From Shinella sp. CPCC 101442 (GTDB lineage Bacteria; Pseudomonadota; Alphaproteobacteria; Rhizobiales; Rhizobiaceae): a stretch of DNA of 64,000 nt. Location of the stretch: contig NZ_JALIQS010000003.1 in NCBI RefSeq assembly GCF_024704725.1, positions 248,001 to 312,000 of the forward strand, written 5' to 3'. The notes under the pieces were generated by a model that was not told where the DNA came from, ran no database searches, and saw only the letters and a program-made list of their open reading frames with translations. The translations under genes and the position numbers were made by a program. Positions 1 to 7,613 of this stretch are shown here, in pieces (within the stretch, counting starts at the first letter, position 1; each line of letters starts with the position of its first letter).

Positions 1-55
1 TCAGGGCAAGACCGACAAGCAATGATAGACGCGTGGATATCCTGAAATTCTTCAC
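1..55 (-). CDS. Methyl-accepting chemotaxis protein, N-terminal fragment (runs off the window)
   Basis: Only the first 18 codons are present. They read MKNFRISTRLSLLVGLAL from a GTG at 55, preceded five bases upstream by AGGAGA (61-66 on the plus strand). This basic stretch followed by the start of a hydrophobic segment is the usual opening of methyl-accepting chemoreceptors, in which it forms the first transmembrane helix. The rest of the gene lies before base 1, so the ligand-binding, HAMP and signalling domains cannot be checked. The call rests on the N-terminal motif and the good ribosome binding site. Confidence 0.6.
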   Translation of the reverse strand, partial: MKNFRISTRLSLLVGLAL

Positions 56-249
56 CGGGCTCTCCTGACCTCAGACGCACGGCGCCTTATGCCCGAAGGT
101 CCGGGAAACCCCTTAAAATCATCTAAAATTGCAATCATCAATTTTTAGAGCGTGCGCATACTCGAAAATGCCGCTCGCCTGCGCTGCGCCGGCCTCTTTC
201 TCCTTCGCCCGCATTCGGCTAGACCGGAGGAAAGATGGAGAGGATCCGC

Positions 250-636
250 ATGACCGACACGAAGATGCCGAACGGCCAGCTCACCCTTCGCACGCTCGCC
301 ATGCCGGGTGATGCCAATGCCGCGGGCGATATCTTCGGCGGCTGGGTCATGGCGCAGATGGACCTTGCCTCCGGCATTCGCGCCGCCGAGCGCGCGCGCG
401 GTCGCGTGGTGACGGCAGCCGTCAAGGAAATGGCCTTCGAGCTTCCCGTGAAGATCGGCGACACGCTCAGCATCTACACGGACATCGCGCGCGTCGGCCG
501 CACGTCGATCACACTCAGCGTCGAAGCCTGGGCGCAGCGCTACCTCACGACGACGCTGGAAAAGGTAACGGGCGCCACCTTCATCATGGTCGCGCTCGAC
601 CAGAGCGGCCAGCCCACGCCCGTCCCGGTCGATTGA
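250..636 (+). CDS. Acyl-CoA thioesterase, YciA-like hotdog fold
   Basis: A compact protein of about 128 residues that matches YciA-type acyl-CoA thioesterases, which hydrolyse short- to medium-chain acyl-CoA to free acid and CoA in the cytosol. The family signature is seen as LTLRTLAMPGDANAAGDIFG followed by GWVMAQMDLASG, which contains the conserved Asp of the hotdog active site, and a central KIGDTLSIYTDI strand. Two starts are possible: ATG 235 (Shine-Dalgarno ggagga at 226) and ATG 250 (ggagagg at 237); 250 gives the more typical N-terminus MTDTKMPNGQ. The next gene begins close to its stop. Confidence 0.85.
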   Translation: MTDTKMPNGQLTLRTLAMPGDANAAGDIFGGWVMAQMDLASGIRAAERARGRVVTAAVKEMAFELPVKIGDTLSIYTDIARVGRTSITLSVEAWAQRYLTTTLEKVTGATFIMVALDQSGQPTPVPVD

Positions 637-653
637 CAGCAGAGGCGCCGGCG

Positions 654-1244
654 ATGGAACACACGACCCCGGATCCCGCATTGTTCAGCCATGTACGGGT
701 CGTCATCGGCATGGTGGTCAGTCTCAGCATTGCCCGCATCCTGACGGGCATCGCACTCCTGGTCCAGCATCCCGGCAAGGTGAAGCCCTACCCCGTGCAT
801 CTGGCCTGGGCAGGCTTCCTCCTGCTGTTCCTGCTGCATTTCTGGTGGTGGGAGTTCCGCCTGCAGGCACTGACGACGATCGGCTTCGGCGTCTATCTCT
901 TCCTGATCAGTTTTTGCTGCCTGTTTTTCCTGCTCGCCGTGCTGCTCTTCCCCACCGTGCTCGACGACTATGCCGGCTACGAAGACTACTTCTATTCGCG
1001 CCGCAAATGGTTCTTCGGTGTCTTCGCGCTGGTCTTCGCCGTCGATCTGCTCGACACCGCCCTGAAGGGCGAAGCTTATTTCGGGTCTTTCGGCTACGAA
1101 TACCCGTTGCGCAACGCCGTCTTCATCGTGCTTTGCCTTGTCGCCGCCTGGACAGCCAGCCGCCGCTACCACACCACCTTCGTGACCCTGGGCATCCTCT
1201 ACCAGCTCAGCTGGATCTTTCGTGCGTTCGACATGCTGGAATAG
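654..1244 (+). CDS. Integral membrane protein of unknown function
   Basis: A protein of about 196 residues with five or so hydrophobic segments (near residues 15-36, 48-70, 78-105, 120-140 and 150-175) and a WWW cluster in the second segment. I do not recognise a family with a known function. A TTG start at 633 would overlap the thioesterase stop; ATG 654 is preferred because agagg precedes it at a normal distance. Tight coupling to the thioesterase suggests cotranscription, but says little about function. Confidence 0.7.
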   Translation: MEHTTPDPALFSHVRVVIGMVVSLSIARILTGIALLVQHPGKVKPYPVHLAWAGFLLLFLLHFWWWEFRLQALTTIGFGVYLFLISFCCLFFLLAVLLFPTVLDDYAGYEDYFYSRRKWFFGVFALVFAVDLLDTALKGEAYFGSFGYEYPLRNAVFIVLCLVAAWTASRRYHTTFVTLGILYQLSWIFRAFDMLE

Positions 1245-2010
1245 CTAGCCGCGCAGATAGGCGGCCCGCTTGTCGAAGCCCAACCCGGGAAAGACCGAGG
1301 TTTCCAGATCGTGCGCGGATACGCCGAACTGCTGGTAAAGCATGGACGCCGCCAGTTTCGCGACGGCGGGATGCCGGCGCTCCGCTTTTCCTCGTCCGCG
1401 CGAATCCGGTCGGAAAACATGTCCGTCTCCGTCTCCCTCGCTTCGCGAGGGACCATCGCAAAGGCGGGATCGTTCCGGTAAAGTCGGACGAAGAAGGCCT
1501 GCTCGTCCTCGGTAAAGGCCAGATCAGCGCGCCCCGATTTCAGCCCGACCGGCGAACTCGGCCCCATCGAACGAATCTGATCGAGGTAATCCAGCATGGT
1601 CGGGTGCAGCACGAAAGCTCTCGGGAGGTCGGAGAAGCGCCCCGCTAGATGCGGTCGTATCGCCTCCGCTTCATACAGTGCCGCCAGGATACGAACAGCT
1701 GTGCTCTTGAGGGTGTTGATCGAGAAGTGATCGCTCCAAAAGGAGGAGAGCCGCTCGAAGAAACCATTCGGGGAGAAGACGGCCTGTCGGGCCTTCAGAT
1801 GGCGGTCGCGCTGCAAGGCATTCCCAACAACAATGCTGTACCGATTGATGCGCCGTTCGCCCACGACCTGCAGCATATTGTTGTTACGCACCCTCGTATA
1901 GGAGAGTAGAACATCGCGACAGGCGGGAAACCTGGCGCGACGCCCCTCGATGCCATGGTAGCGAAGGTTGTTGTCACGCGTGCCTCATCCGTTCGATGTC
2001 CATGCTCGTG
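1245..2010 (-). pseudogene. Decayed DUF1800-family gene remnant
   Basis: On the minus strand a frame open from about 1975 to 1199 carries segments typical of DUF1800 proteins (secreted proteins usually encoded beside DUF1501 genes): FFERLSSFWSDHFSI, EAIRPHLAGRFSDL, HPTMLDYLDQ and GPSSPVG. The signature that normally follows (GLNENLARELLELHTLG) is missing. After about 1510 the frame continues into unrelated-looking sequence. Near 1380 it must shift to reach a plausible C-terminus, HDLETSVFPGLGFDKRAAY, ending at the TAG at 1245-1247. Upstream, a stop near 1990 separates another in-family-looking piece. The length is under half that of intact members and no DUF1501 partner is nearby. I read it as a gene broken by an internal deletion and at least two frameshifts. 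Confidence 0.6.
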
Positions 2011-2040
2011 TCCGAATGCGACTATTTTGGGAAAATACGC

Positions 2041-2394
2041 TCATCCCTTGAACACGAAGGCGGCACCGGCGGCGATCAGCATGAAGCCGATGGCGTGGTT
2101 CCAGGTGAGGCTTTCCTTCAGCCAGAAAACGGAGAAGCCGGCGAAGACCAGGAGGGTGATGACCTCCTGGATGGTCTTCAGCTGCGCCGCCGAATAGACC
2201 TCGTGGCCGATGCGGTTGGCCGGTACGGCCAGGCAATATTCGAAAAAGGCGATGCCCCAGCTTGCCAGGATCGCGATGAAGAGCGGCGCCGACTTGAATT
2301 TCAGGTGGCCGTACCAGGCGAAGGTCATGAAAACGTTGGAAAGGGCGAGAAGCACGATCGGCCAGACGGCCGCGGGGTTGAGGCTGAAGGGCAT
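2041..2394 (-). CDS. DUF486 / DMT-superfamily small membrane protein
   Basis: A 117-residue protein with four predicted transmembrane helices, characteristic of the DUF486 branch of the drug/metabolite transporter superfamily. Visible family features are NVFMTFAWYGHLK, WGIAFFEYCLAVPANRIG, AAQLKTIQEVITL and FSVFWLKESL. The size and four-helix layout match intact members, which are thought to act as dimers in the inner membrane; the substrate is unknown. Longer in-frame starts exist, but the ATG at 2394 gives the standard N-terminus MPFSLNPAAVWPI. It diverges from the GGDEF-EAL gene across about 170 bp. Confidence 0.85.
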   Translation of the reverse strand: MPFSLNPAAVWPIVLLALSNVFMTFAWYGHLKFKSAPLFIAILASWGIAFFEYCLAVPANRIGHEVYSAAQLKTIQEVITLLVFAGFSVFWLKESLTWNHAIGFMLIAAGAAFVFKG

Positions 2395-2566
2395 CGGCGA
2401 ATCCTGATGTTCGAAGAAAGTCCTGATCGAGATATCCGAGCCATTGCCGTCGTCAAGGCCGGGCAACCATGGATTCTCGCGATCCCCCGTTAAGACAATC
2501 TTATGCCCACCGCCACACCATCCGCCCACATCGCCACAGCGGCGATTCCTTCGGGCCGGGACGAAA

Positions 2567-4564
2567 ATGACGGATGCGACCCGGCTGATGCCGGAGGATG
2601 AACCGACAAGGCGACAGATCCTCTCCGCACAGGCCCTGGCCGTGCTGGACGGCGTCGTGCTGTCGCTTGCCGCCAATTGCTTCCTCGCGGCCACCACCGC
2701 GGCGGTCCTCTGGCTCGATGAACCGGGCGCCAGCATCCTGGCCTGGCTCTCTGCGGTCTTCGCCATAAATCTCGCCCGCTATATGGGTGTCCGGATCGTT
2801 CGCCGGCTCAACTGCGCGGTGGAACGGCCAAAACGCGCGCTCGGCGTACTTTCGCTCGGTGCGCTCGGCGGAGGCCTTGCCTGGAGCCTCCCCCCCTTCA
2901 TCGGTATCCTGCAGGGCACGAACGGCCTCAACCCCTATCTCATTTTCATCATCGGCGGCATCTGCGCGGGATCGCTGATGCAGAGCATGGCCTATTCCCG
3001 CACAGCCCTGCTCTTCGCCGGTCCCCCCCTCGCCGCCGCCATCCTCTCGTTGCTGATCACGGGCACGTCGGCCGCGCTTGTCATTGCCGCCGACGCTCTG
3101 CTGCTGGCGGTCATGATGCTGCGCGCCAGCCAGCTCAGCGAGGCCGGTTTCATCCGCAGCCAGATCGACCGGCTGAAAGCCGTGGCGCTCGCCGCCTCGC
3201 TCTCCGATGCCAACGGAGAAATCCGCCAATCCTATCAACAGCTTGCGTCTCTTGCCAATCGCGACCCGCTGACAGGCCTCGGCAACCGCGCGCTGTTCAA
3301 CCAGCGCCTGCGCGACCTGATGGACGATAGCGTCCCGACCGGCACCCTCGCGCTGCTCGTTATCGATCTCGACCGCTTCAAGGCGATCAACGACACGATG
3401 GGCCACGGCGCCGGCGACGCCGTGCTGACGGAGATCGCCAGCCGTCTCGCCGGCCTTACCCGCCCGACCGATACGGTCGTGCGTCTTGGTGGCGACGAAT
3501 TCGCTGTTATCATCGAAGGATACGCGGCGGAAGCCCGCGGCCGCGAGATCGGCGACGGCATTGTCCGCCTCGCCGGAGATCCCATCGTCGTCGGCGGGCG
3601 GCCGGTCACCGTCGGCGCAAGCGCCGGCCTTGCGCTTTATCCGCAACATGGCGAGACGGCCGACGACCTCTTCGCCAGCGCCGACATCGCGCTCTATGCC
3701 GCCAAGGAAGGCGGCCGCCGCCGCCTCGGCCTGTTCAATCCCATCCTGAAAGCCCGCATCGAGCGCCAGCGCCTCATCGAGGCCACCTTGACGGACGCCA
3801 TCGAGGACCGCGCGTTGCGGGTGGTCTTCCAGCCGCAGGTGGAACTCGCCACCGGCCGCGTCACCGGCTTCGAGGCGCTGCTGCGCTGGATGCATCCCGA
3901 ACTCGGGGCCGTCAGCCCGCCGGACATCGTGCGCGCCGCCCATGCCCTGCATATCTCGACGGCGCTGACCGGCTATGTCGCCAATTGCGCCGCGGAGTTT
4001 CTGCGCACCCTGCCGCGTCTCGGCCTGCCGGAGGCCGCCGTCGCCGTGAACGTCTCGCCGCGCGAGTTCTCCGGCGACACGCTTTCACGCCTGCTGACGG
4101 ACATTGCCCGCGCGCACGACGTCTCGCCGGCACTGATGGAAATCGAGATCACCGAGGAAGCGACGCTCGATACGCAGGCTGCCGGTGCGGAACTCGCCCG
4201 GCTGGAAGCCGCCGGATTCCGCCTCGCGGTCGACGATTTCGGCATGGGTCATTCCTCGCTCGCCTATCTCGTCAGCCTGCACATCGACCGGTTGAAGATC
4301 GACCGCAGTTTCGTCAAGGGCATCGCCACCAGCCGCGAGAACCAGGCCCTGATCGCCGCCCTCATCGGTATCGGCCACGCGCTGTCTATCGATATCGTCG
4401 TGGAAGGCGTCGAGGACGAGGAGGAGGCCGAGGTTCTGCGCATGCTCGGCTGCCGCCACGCCCAGGGCTATCACTTCGCCCGCCCGATGCCCGCCGAAGA
4501 CATCCCGCGCTGGCTCGACCAGCATACGGAACGCATGGCTCTCCGGCTGGCGGGTACGCCCTAG
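2567..4564 (+). CDS. Membrane-anchored GGDEF-EAL protein (cyclic-di-GMP metabolism)
   Basis: A 665-residue protein. The first 190 or so residues contain about six hydrophobic segments with no recognised sensory domain. A GGDEF domain follows (start DPLTGLGNRALF, catalytic loop RLGGDEFAVI), then an EAL domain with the signature intact in FEALLRW. Other EAL residues are EIEITEE, the VDDFGMGHSSL loop, KIDRSFV and VEGVEDEEEAE. Both catalytic signatures are complete, so diguanylate cyclase and phosphodiesterase activity are each possible; which dominates cannot be told from sequence. I use ATG 2567; the frame is open further upstream but without a better start. The 3' end overlaps the convergent gene by 4 bp. 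Confidence 0.9.
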   Translation: MTDATRLMPEDEPTRRQILSAQALAVLDGVVLSLAANCFLAATTAAVLWLDEPGASILAWLSAVFAINLARYMGVRIVRRLNCAVERPKRALGVLSLGALGGGLAWSLPPFIGILQGTNGLNPYLIFIIGGICAGSLMQSMAYSRTALLFAGPPLAAAILSLLITGTSAALVIAADALLLAVMMLRASQLSEAGFIRSQIDRLKAVALAASLSDANGEIRQSYQQLASLANRDPLTGLGNRALFNQRLRDLMDDSVPTGTLALLVIDLDRFKAINDTMGHGAGDAVLTEIASRLAGLTRPTDTVVRLGGDEFAVIIEGYAAEARGREIGDGIVRLAGDPIVVGGRPVTVGASAGLALYPQHGETADDLFASADIALYAAKEGGRRRLGLFNPILKARIERQRLIEATLTDAIEDRALRVVFQPQVELATGRVTGFEALLRWMHPELGAVSPPDIVRAAHALHISTALTGYVANCAAEFLRTLPRLGLPEAAVAVNVSPREFSGDTLSRLLTDIARAHDVSPALMEIEITEEATLDTQAAGAELARLEAAGFRLAVDDFGMGHSSLAYLVSLHIDRLKIDRSFVKGIATSRENQALIAALIGIGHALSIDIVVEGVEDEEEAEVLRMLGCRHAQGYHFARPMPAEDIPRWLDQHTERMALRLAGTP

Positions 4565-4983
4565 GCGACTATTGCCCGCGCCCGCTTGCGCTCGACCTTC
4601 GCCAACAGCACCAGCGAAACGACAAGCATCAGGCCACCATTGAACGGATGCAGCGCCTGCAAGATGCCGGAACCGCTGTTCTGCCCGACCACGACCAGCC
4701 CGGTCTGGATCCCGTAGAGCACAGCCAGCAACCCCGCCCACCAGCGCAGCGGACGTGCCTGCCTGCCGAACCAGGCCGCGACCGCCATTGCAGCGATGGG
4801 CAGGAGCAAGGCCATACCAAATCCACTGTGCCAGCCTAAAAACAAGCCGTCGTGAAACAGCCCCAACCCGGCCAGCAGGTATTGCAAGAGAATCCCTGCC
4901 GGCACGGCACGCACCGTCTGAAGAAACCAGAACGGCGCGCGCCCTTGCGGCTTCGCGGCGGATGGATGAACGCTCGTCGCCAT
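4561..4983 (-). CDS. Small integral membrane protein, function unknown (DUF6220-like)
   Basis: A 140-residue protein with four hydrophobic helices and the motifs LLQYLLAGLGLFHD and LQALHPFNGGLML. The HD and HPxNG pairs inside helices recall a group of small haem-binding or DUF6220-like membrane proteins, but I cannot assign a function. It starts 3 bp after the stop of the flavodoxin-fold oxidoreductase on the same strand, so the two are very probably cotranscribed; this makes a redox-related role possible but unproven. Confidence 0.7.
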   Translation of the reverse strand: MATSVHPSAAKPQGRAPFWFLQTVRAVPAGILLQYLLAGLGLFHDGLFLGWHSGFGMALLLPIAAMAVAAWFGRQARPLRWWAGLLAVLYGIQTGLVVVGQNSGSGILQALHPFNGGLMLVVSLVLLAKVERKRARAIVA

Positions 4984-4986
4984 GGC

Positions 4987-5559
4987 TCACCCCCACGCTT
5001 CCACGAGGAAACGGTCTGCATCCAGCCGGCGCCATGTTTCAAGGATCGCCGTATAATCCTTCGCCGCGCCATGCAGCGAGAGATCGTCGAGCTTGTCCGC
5101 CCGGTAGACGAGGAACGGCGCCTGCCACGGCAAGCTGCACCGGTGGGCCGTCGCCTCCAGCGGGCGCAGGAGCTCCTCCATGGTGAACTTGTTGGCCCCG
5201 CTGCGCTGATAGGCCTCCGGCACATTGCCGGCCGTCGCCACGACGAGAAGCGGCTTGCCCTCCAGCCGGCATCCCTCGGTCTGGTAGGCCATGTAGTACA
5301 TGCGCGTCAGCACCGCGTCCTTCCACGCCTGCAGCAATGGCGGCGTGGCATACCACTGGATCGGGAACTGCAGCACGATCCGATCGGCGGATAGCAACCG
5401 GGCAACCTCCCGGTCCGCATCGATCCGCCCGTCCGGATAGAGCGCATACATGTCGGCGATCTCGACACCCGGCAACCGGGCAGCCGCACCGGCCAGCGCC
5501 GCATTGGCGCGCGAGCGGCTGAGATCGGGATGGAAGAGAAGGATCAAGGTCTTGCGCAT
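4987..5559 (-). CDS. NAD(P)H-dependent oxidoreductase, flavodoxin fold (KefF/MdaB-like)
   Basis: A 190-residue protein of the NAD(P)H quinone reductase family. It opens with a beta strand and the loop LILLFHPDLSRSRAN (FMN phosphate binding) and has the family signature VLQFPIQWYATPPLLQAW followed by KDAVLT. The reaction is two-electron reduction of quinones or other acceptors using FMN, in the cytosol. It is divergent from a LysR regulator 88 bp away with a palindrome between them, the usual arrangement of an inducible quinone or electrophile response. Confidence 0.88.
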   Translation of the reverse strand: MRKTLILLFHPDLSRSRANAALAGAAARLPGVEIADMYALYPDGRIDADREVARLLSADRIVLQFPIQWYATPPLLQAWKDAVLTRMYYMAYQTEGCRLEGKPLLVVATAGNVPEAYQRSGANKFTMEELLRPLEATAHRCSLPWQAPFLVYRADKLDDLSLHGAAKDYTAILETWRRLDADRFLVEAWG

Positions 5560-5604
5560 GGCGTCGTCTCCTGTGTTGACGCCATCAGGATGCCGGAGCC
5601 CATG

Positions 5605-5626
5605 AAATCATTCCAATGGATGATTT
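5605..5626. promoter_or_regulatory. Candidate LysR operator (inverted repeat)
   Basis: A palindrome with arms AAATCAT and ATGATTT around an 8-base centre. It contains the ATCAT-N8-ATGAT form of the T-N11-A motif that LysR-type regulators bind. It lies 22 bp before the lysR start and 46 bp before the oxidoreductase start, so it could serve both promoters. Confidence 0.5.
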
Positions 5627-5647
5627 ATATATGTTATTATCGATTTC

Positions 5648-6556
5648 ATGAATTTAAGATCCATCGACCTGAACCTTCTTGTCATCCTCGATGCCCTGCT
5701 GGACGAAGCCCATGTCTCGCGTGCCGGCGCCAAGCTGAACCTGTCCCAGCCTGCGACCTCGAGCGCGCTCGATCGCTGCCGCCATCTCTTCGCGGATCCC
5801 CTGCTGGAACGCCGCAAGGGCGGCATGCGGCTGACGCCGAAGGCGCAAGCCCTGCGCGATCCGCTGAAAAATCTGCTGGTCGGCATTGCCGCCGTGGTCG
5901 ATGCCCCGGAAGAATCGCTCTCCGACATCCGCCAGACGGTGCGCGTCACCACGGCCGATCACCCGGGCATCCTGATCGCTGGCCCGCTGCATCGGGCACT
6001 TGCCCGCTCCGCACCCGGTATCGATCTCGTCATTCAGCCCTGGCACGGCGCACCGGCTGCGCTCGAATCCCTCGCCCGTGGTGCCAGCGACATTGCCGTC
6101 TCCGTCTTCCCGACCATCGACGAAACCGCCTTCCACCGCGAAACCCTGCTGGACGAGCACTATGTCGTTGCCATGCGCAAGAACCATCCCGCCGCCGGGG
6201 ATTTCTCGTTCGAGCGATGGCTGGACTATCCCCATATCCTCGTTTCCGGCCGCGGCGACACGCGCAGCAGCCTCGACGACCAGCTCGCGACCCTCGGCAG
6301 TGTTCGCCGCGTCGGCATCGTCGTGCCGAGCTTCCTGATGGTTGCGCCGCTTCTCGACGACAGCGACCTCATCGCCATGATGCCTGCCCACACCTTGCCA
6401 CAGGATGCGCAGGGCCGTTTCCACGTCGCCCCGCCCCCCATTCCCGTCGCCGGCTTCCCCCTCCACCTCGCCTGGCACCGCCGCCGCGACAAGGATCGCG
6501 CCGTCCAGCATGTGGCGGATGTCTTGCGTGCCGTGTTTTCCGGTCTGGGAATCTAG
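5648..6556 (+). CDS. LysR-family transcriptional regulator
   Basis: A 302-residue protein with an N-terminal winged helix-turn-helix (residues 1-65: NLRSIDLNLLVILDALLDEA, then HVSRAGAKLNLSQPATSSAL) and a C-terminal periplasmic-binding-like co-inducer domain. The arrangement resembles the NodD/LinR branch of the family, which starts with DLNLL. It is divergent from the flavodoxin-fold oxidoreductase and is predicted to control it. The inducer is unknown; a quinone-like or aromatic compound would fit the target enzyme. Confidence 0.88.
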   Translation: MNLRSIDLNLLVILDALLDEAHVSRAGAKLNLSQPATSSALDRCRHLFADPLLERRKGGMRLTPKAQALRDPLKNLLVGIAAVVDAPEESLSDIRQTVRVTTADHPGILIAGPLHRALARSAPGIDLVIQPWHGAPAALESLARGASDIAVSVFPTIDETAFHRETLLDEHYVVAMRKNHPAAGDFSFERWLDYPHILVSGRGDTRSSLDDQLATLGSVRRVGIVVPSFLMVAPLLDDSDLIAMMPAHTLPQDAQGRFHVAPPPIPVAGFPLHLAWHRRRDKDRAVQHVADVLRAVFSGLGI

Positions 6557-7500
6557 CCGATCTTGTTCACCAGCTGCGCCGTTGCCAGCAATGTGACGAG
6601 ATCGCGGATCATCGGCCGCAAGTGCCGGTCGAAATCGATGGGCGTGTCGACGGGTGGCAGCTCGAAGAAATTCCTCTTCGAGGGCACCAGCAGATAACAA
6701 TCCCGGCCGTTCAGCGCCAGCCGCACCACGTCGTCGCGCCACTCCGTGGCGAGGTAATCGAGCGCCTTGGCGAGCGCACCCTGTACGATGGGCGTCGCCG
6801 CCTCCGGCCGGTCGGTGCGGAATTCATGCGAGGCATCCACCTCCGGATTGCTGCTGGGGACAAGCGCCAGCTTGCTGCCGCCGAAGAAGTCGCGCATGAA
6901 GAGCTGTACGGCATTGGGCTTGCGCGCCGCCACCAGCAGGCCGGGAAACGCCTGCTCGCGGATGAAGTGGAAGATCACGCCCTTGAAGGTCGTGCTCCGG
7001 CTCTTGCCGCTGCCGCTGACCAGTTCCGTCTCCGACAGGGTGAAGGCCAGCCCGTCATGCCGGCCGGAGATCGTGTCGCCGTGCTCGCTGCGATCACGCG
7101 GCACGAGCTCCTTGCCGGGCATGGCGCTCATGAAGCGCGGCTCGGCGCCGTGCACATACTGGACCTCGTCGATGAAGCCGAAGACGAGCGGCAACATGCG
7201 GTCCCGCAGGTCCTGCTGGAAGCGTTTCGACGGCGCGAGCGCATAGCGCCAGACGACGGTGCCGCCGAAGAACAGCACGCCAAGCACGATGCCGACGATG
7301 TCCGTGTCGATCTCGATGACGGCGATATAGGCGAGGATGCAGGCAAAGACGACATAACCGCCGAACATCAGCACCATGTTGACATAGAGCGTGTTCGTCA
7401 CGGTGCCGCGCTCGGCATTGTAGGCCGCCACCGCCACGCGCAGCTCCTCCAGCGCGTCCTCCTTCGGCATCAGTGCCGCCTCGTCAATCATCGTGTCCAT
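6553..7500 (-). CDS. DUF3137 domain-containing membrane protein
   Basis: A 315-residue protein with two adjacent hydrophobic segments near residues 40-85 and a soluble C-terminal half. The TTFKGVIFHFIREQAFPGLL block is the typical DUF3137 core (family proteins read F-x-G-hydrophobic-F-x-F). The function of the family is unknown. ATG 7500 (MDTMIDEAAL) is chosen over an upstream in-frame start because the upstream 30 codons are basic and not family-like. It overlaps the convergent LysR gene by 4 bp and diverges from uvrB. Confidence 0.75.
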   Translation of the reverse strand: MDTMIDEAALMPKEDALEELRVAVAAYNAERGTVTNTLYVNMVLMFGGYVVFACILAYIAVIEIDTDIVGIVLGVLFFGGTVVWRYALAPSKRFQQDLRDRMLPLVFGFIDEVQYVHGAEPRFMSAMPGKELVPRDRSEHGDTISGRHDGLAFTLSETELVSGSGKSRSTTFKGVIFHFIREQAFPGLLVAARKPNAVQLFMRDFFGGSKLALVPSSNPEVDASHEFRTDRPEAATPIVQGALAKALDYLATEWRDDVVRLALNGRDCYLLVPSKRNFFELPPVDTPIDFDRHLRPMIRDLVTLLATAQLVNKIG

Positions 7501-7613
7501 GATCGCCCCTCGCCCTGCCTCGTCTGATAACGGGCGGAGACGGCCGCAAATTCGTTTCCCTTTTGTACTCAAAACCCCTTTTCTTTCCACATGACTCTCT
7601 CCATATTCCCCGC

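Noticed and set aside
1199-1891. The 230-codon minus-strand frame taken as an intact gene
   Set aside because: It overlaps the certain plus-strand membrane protein gene at its 3' end, lacks the DUF1800 core signature and needs a frameshift for its plausible C-terminus; treated as a pseudogene.
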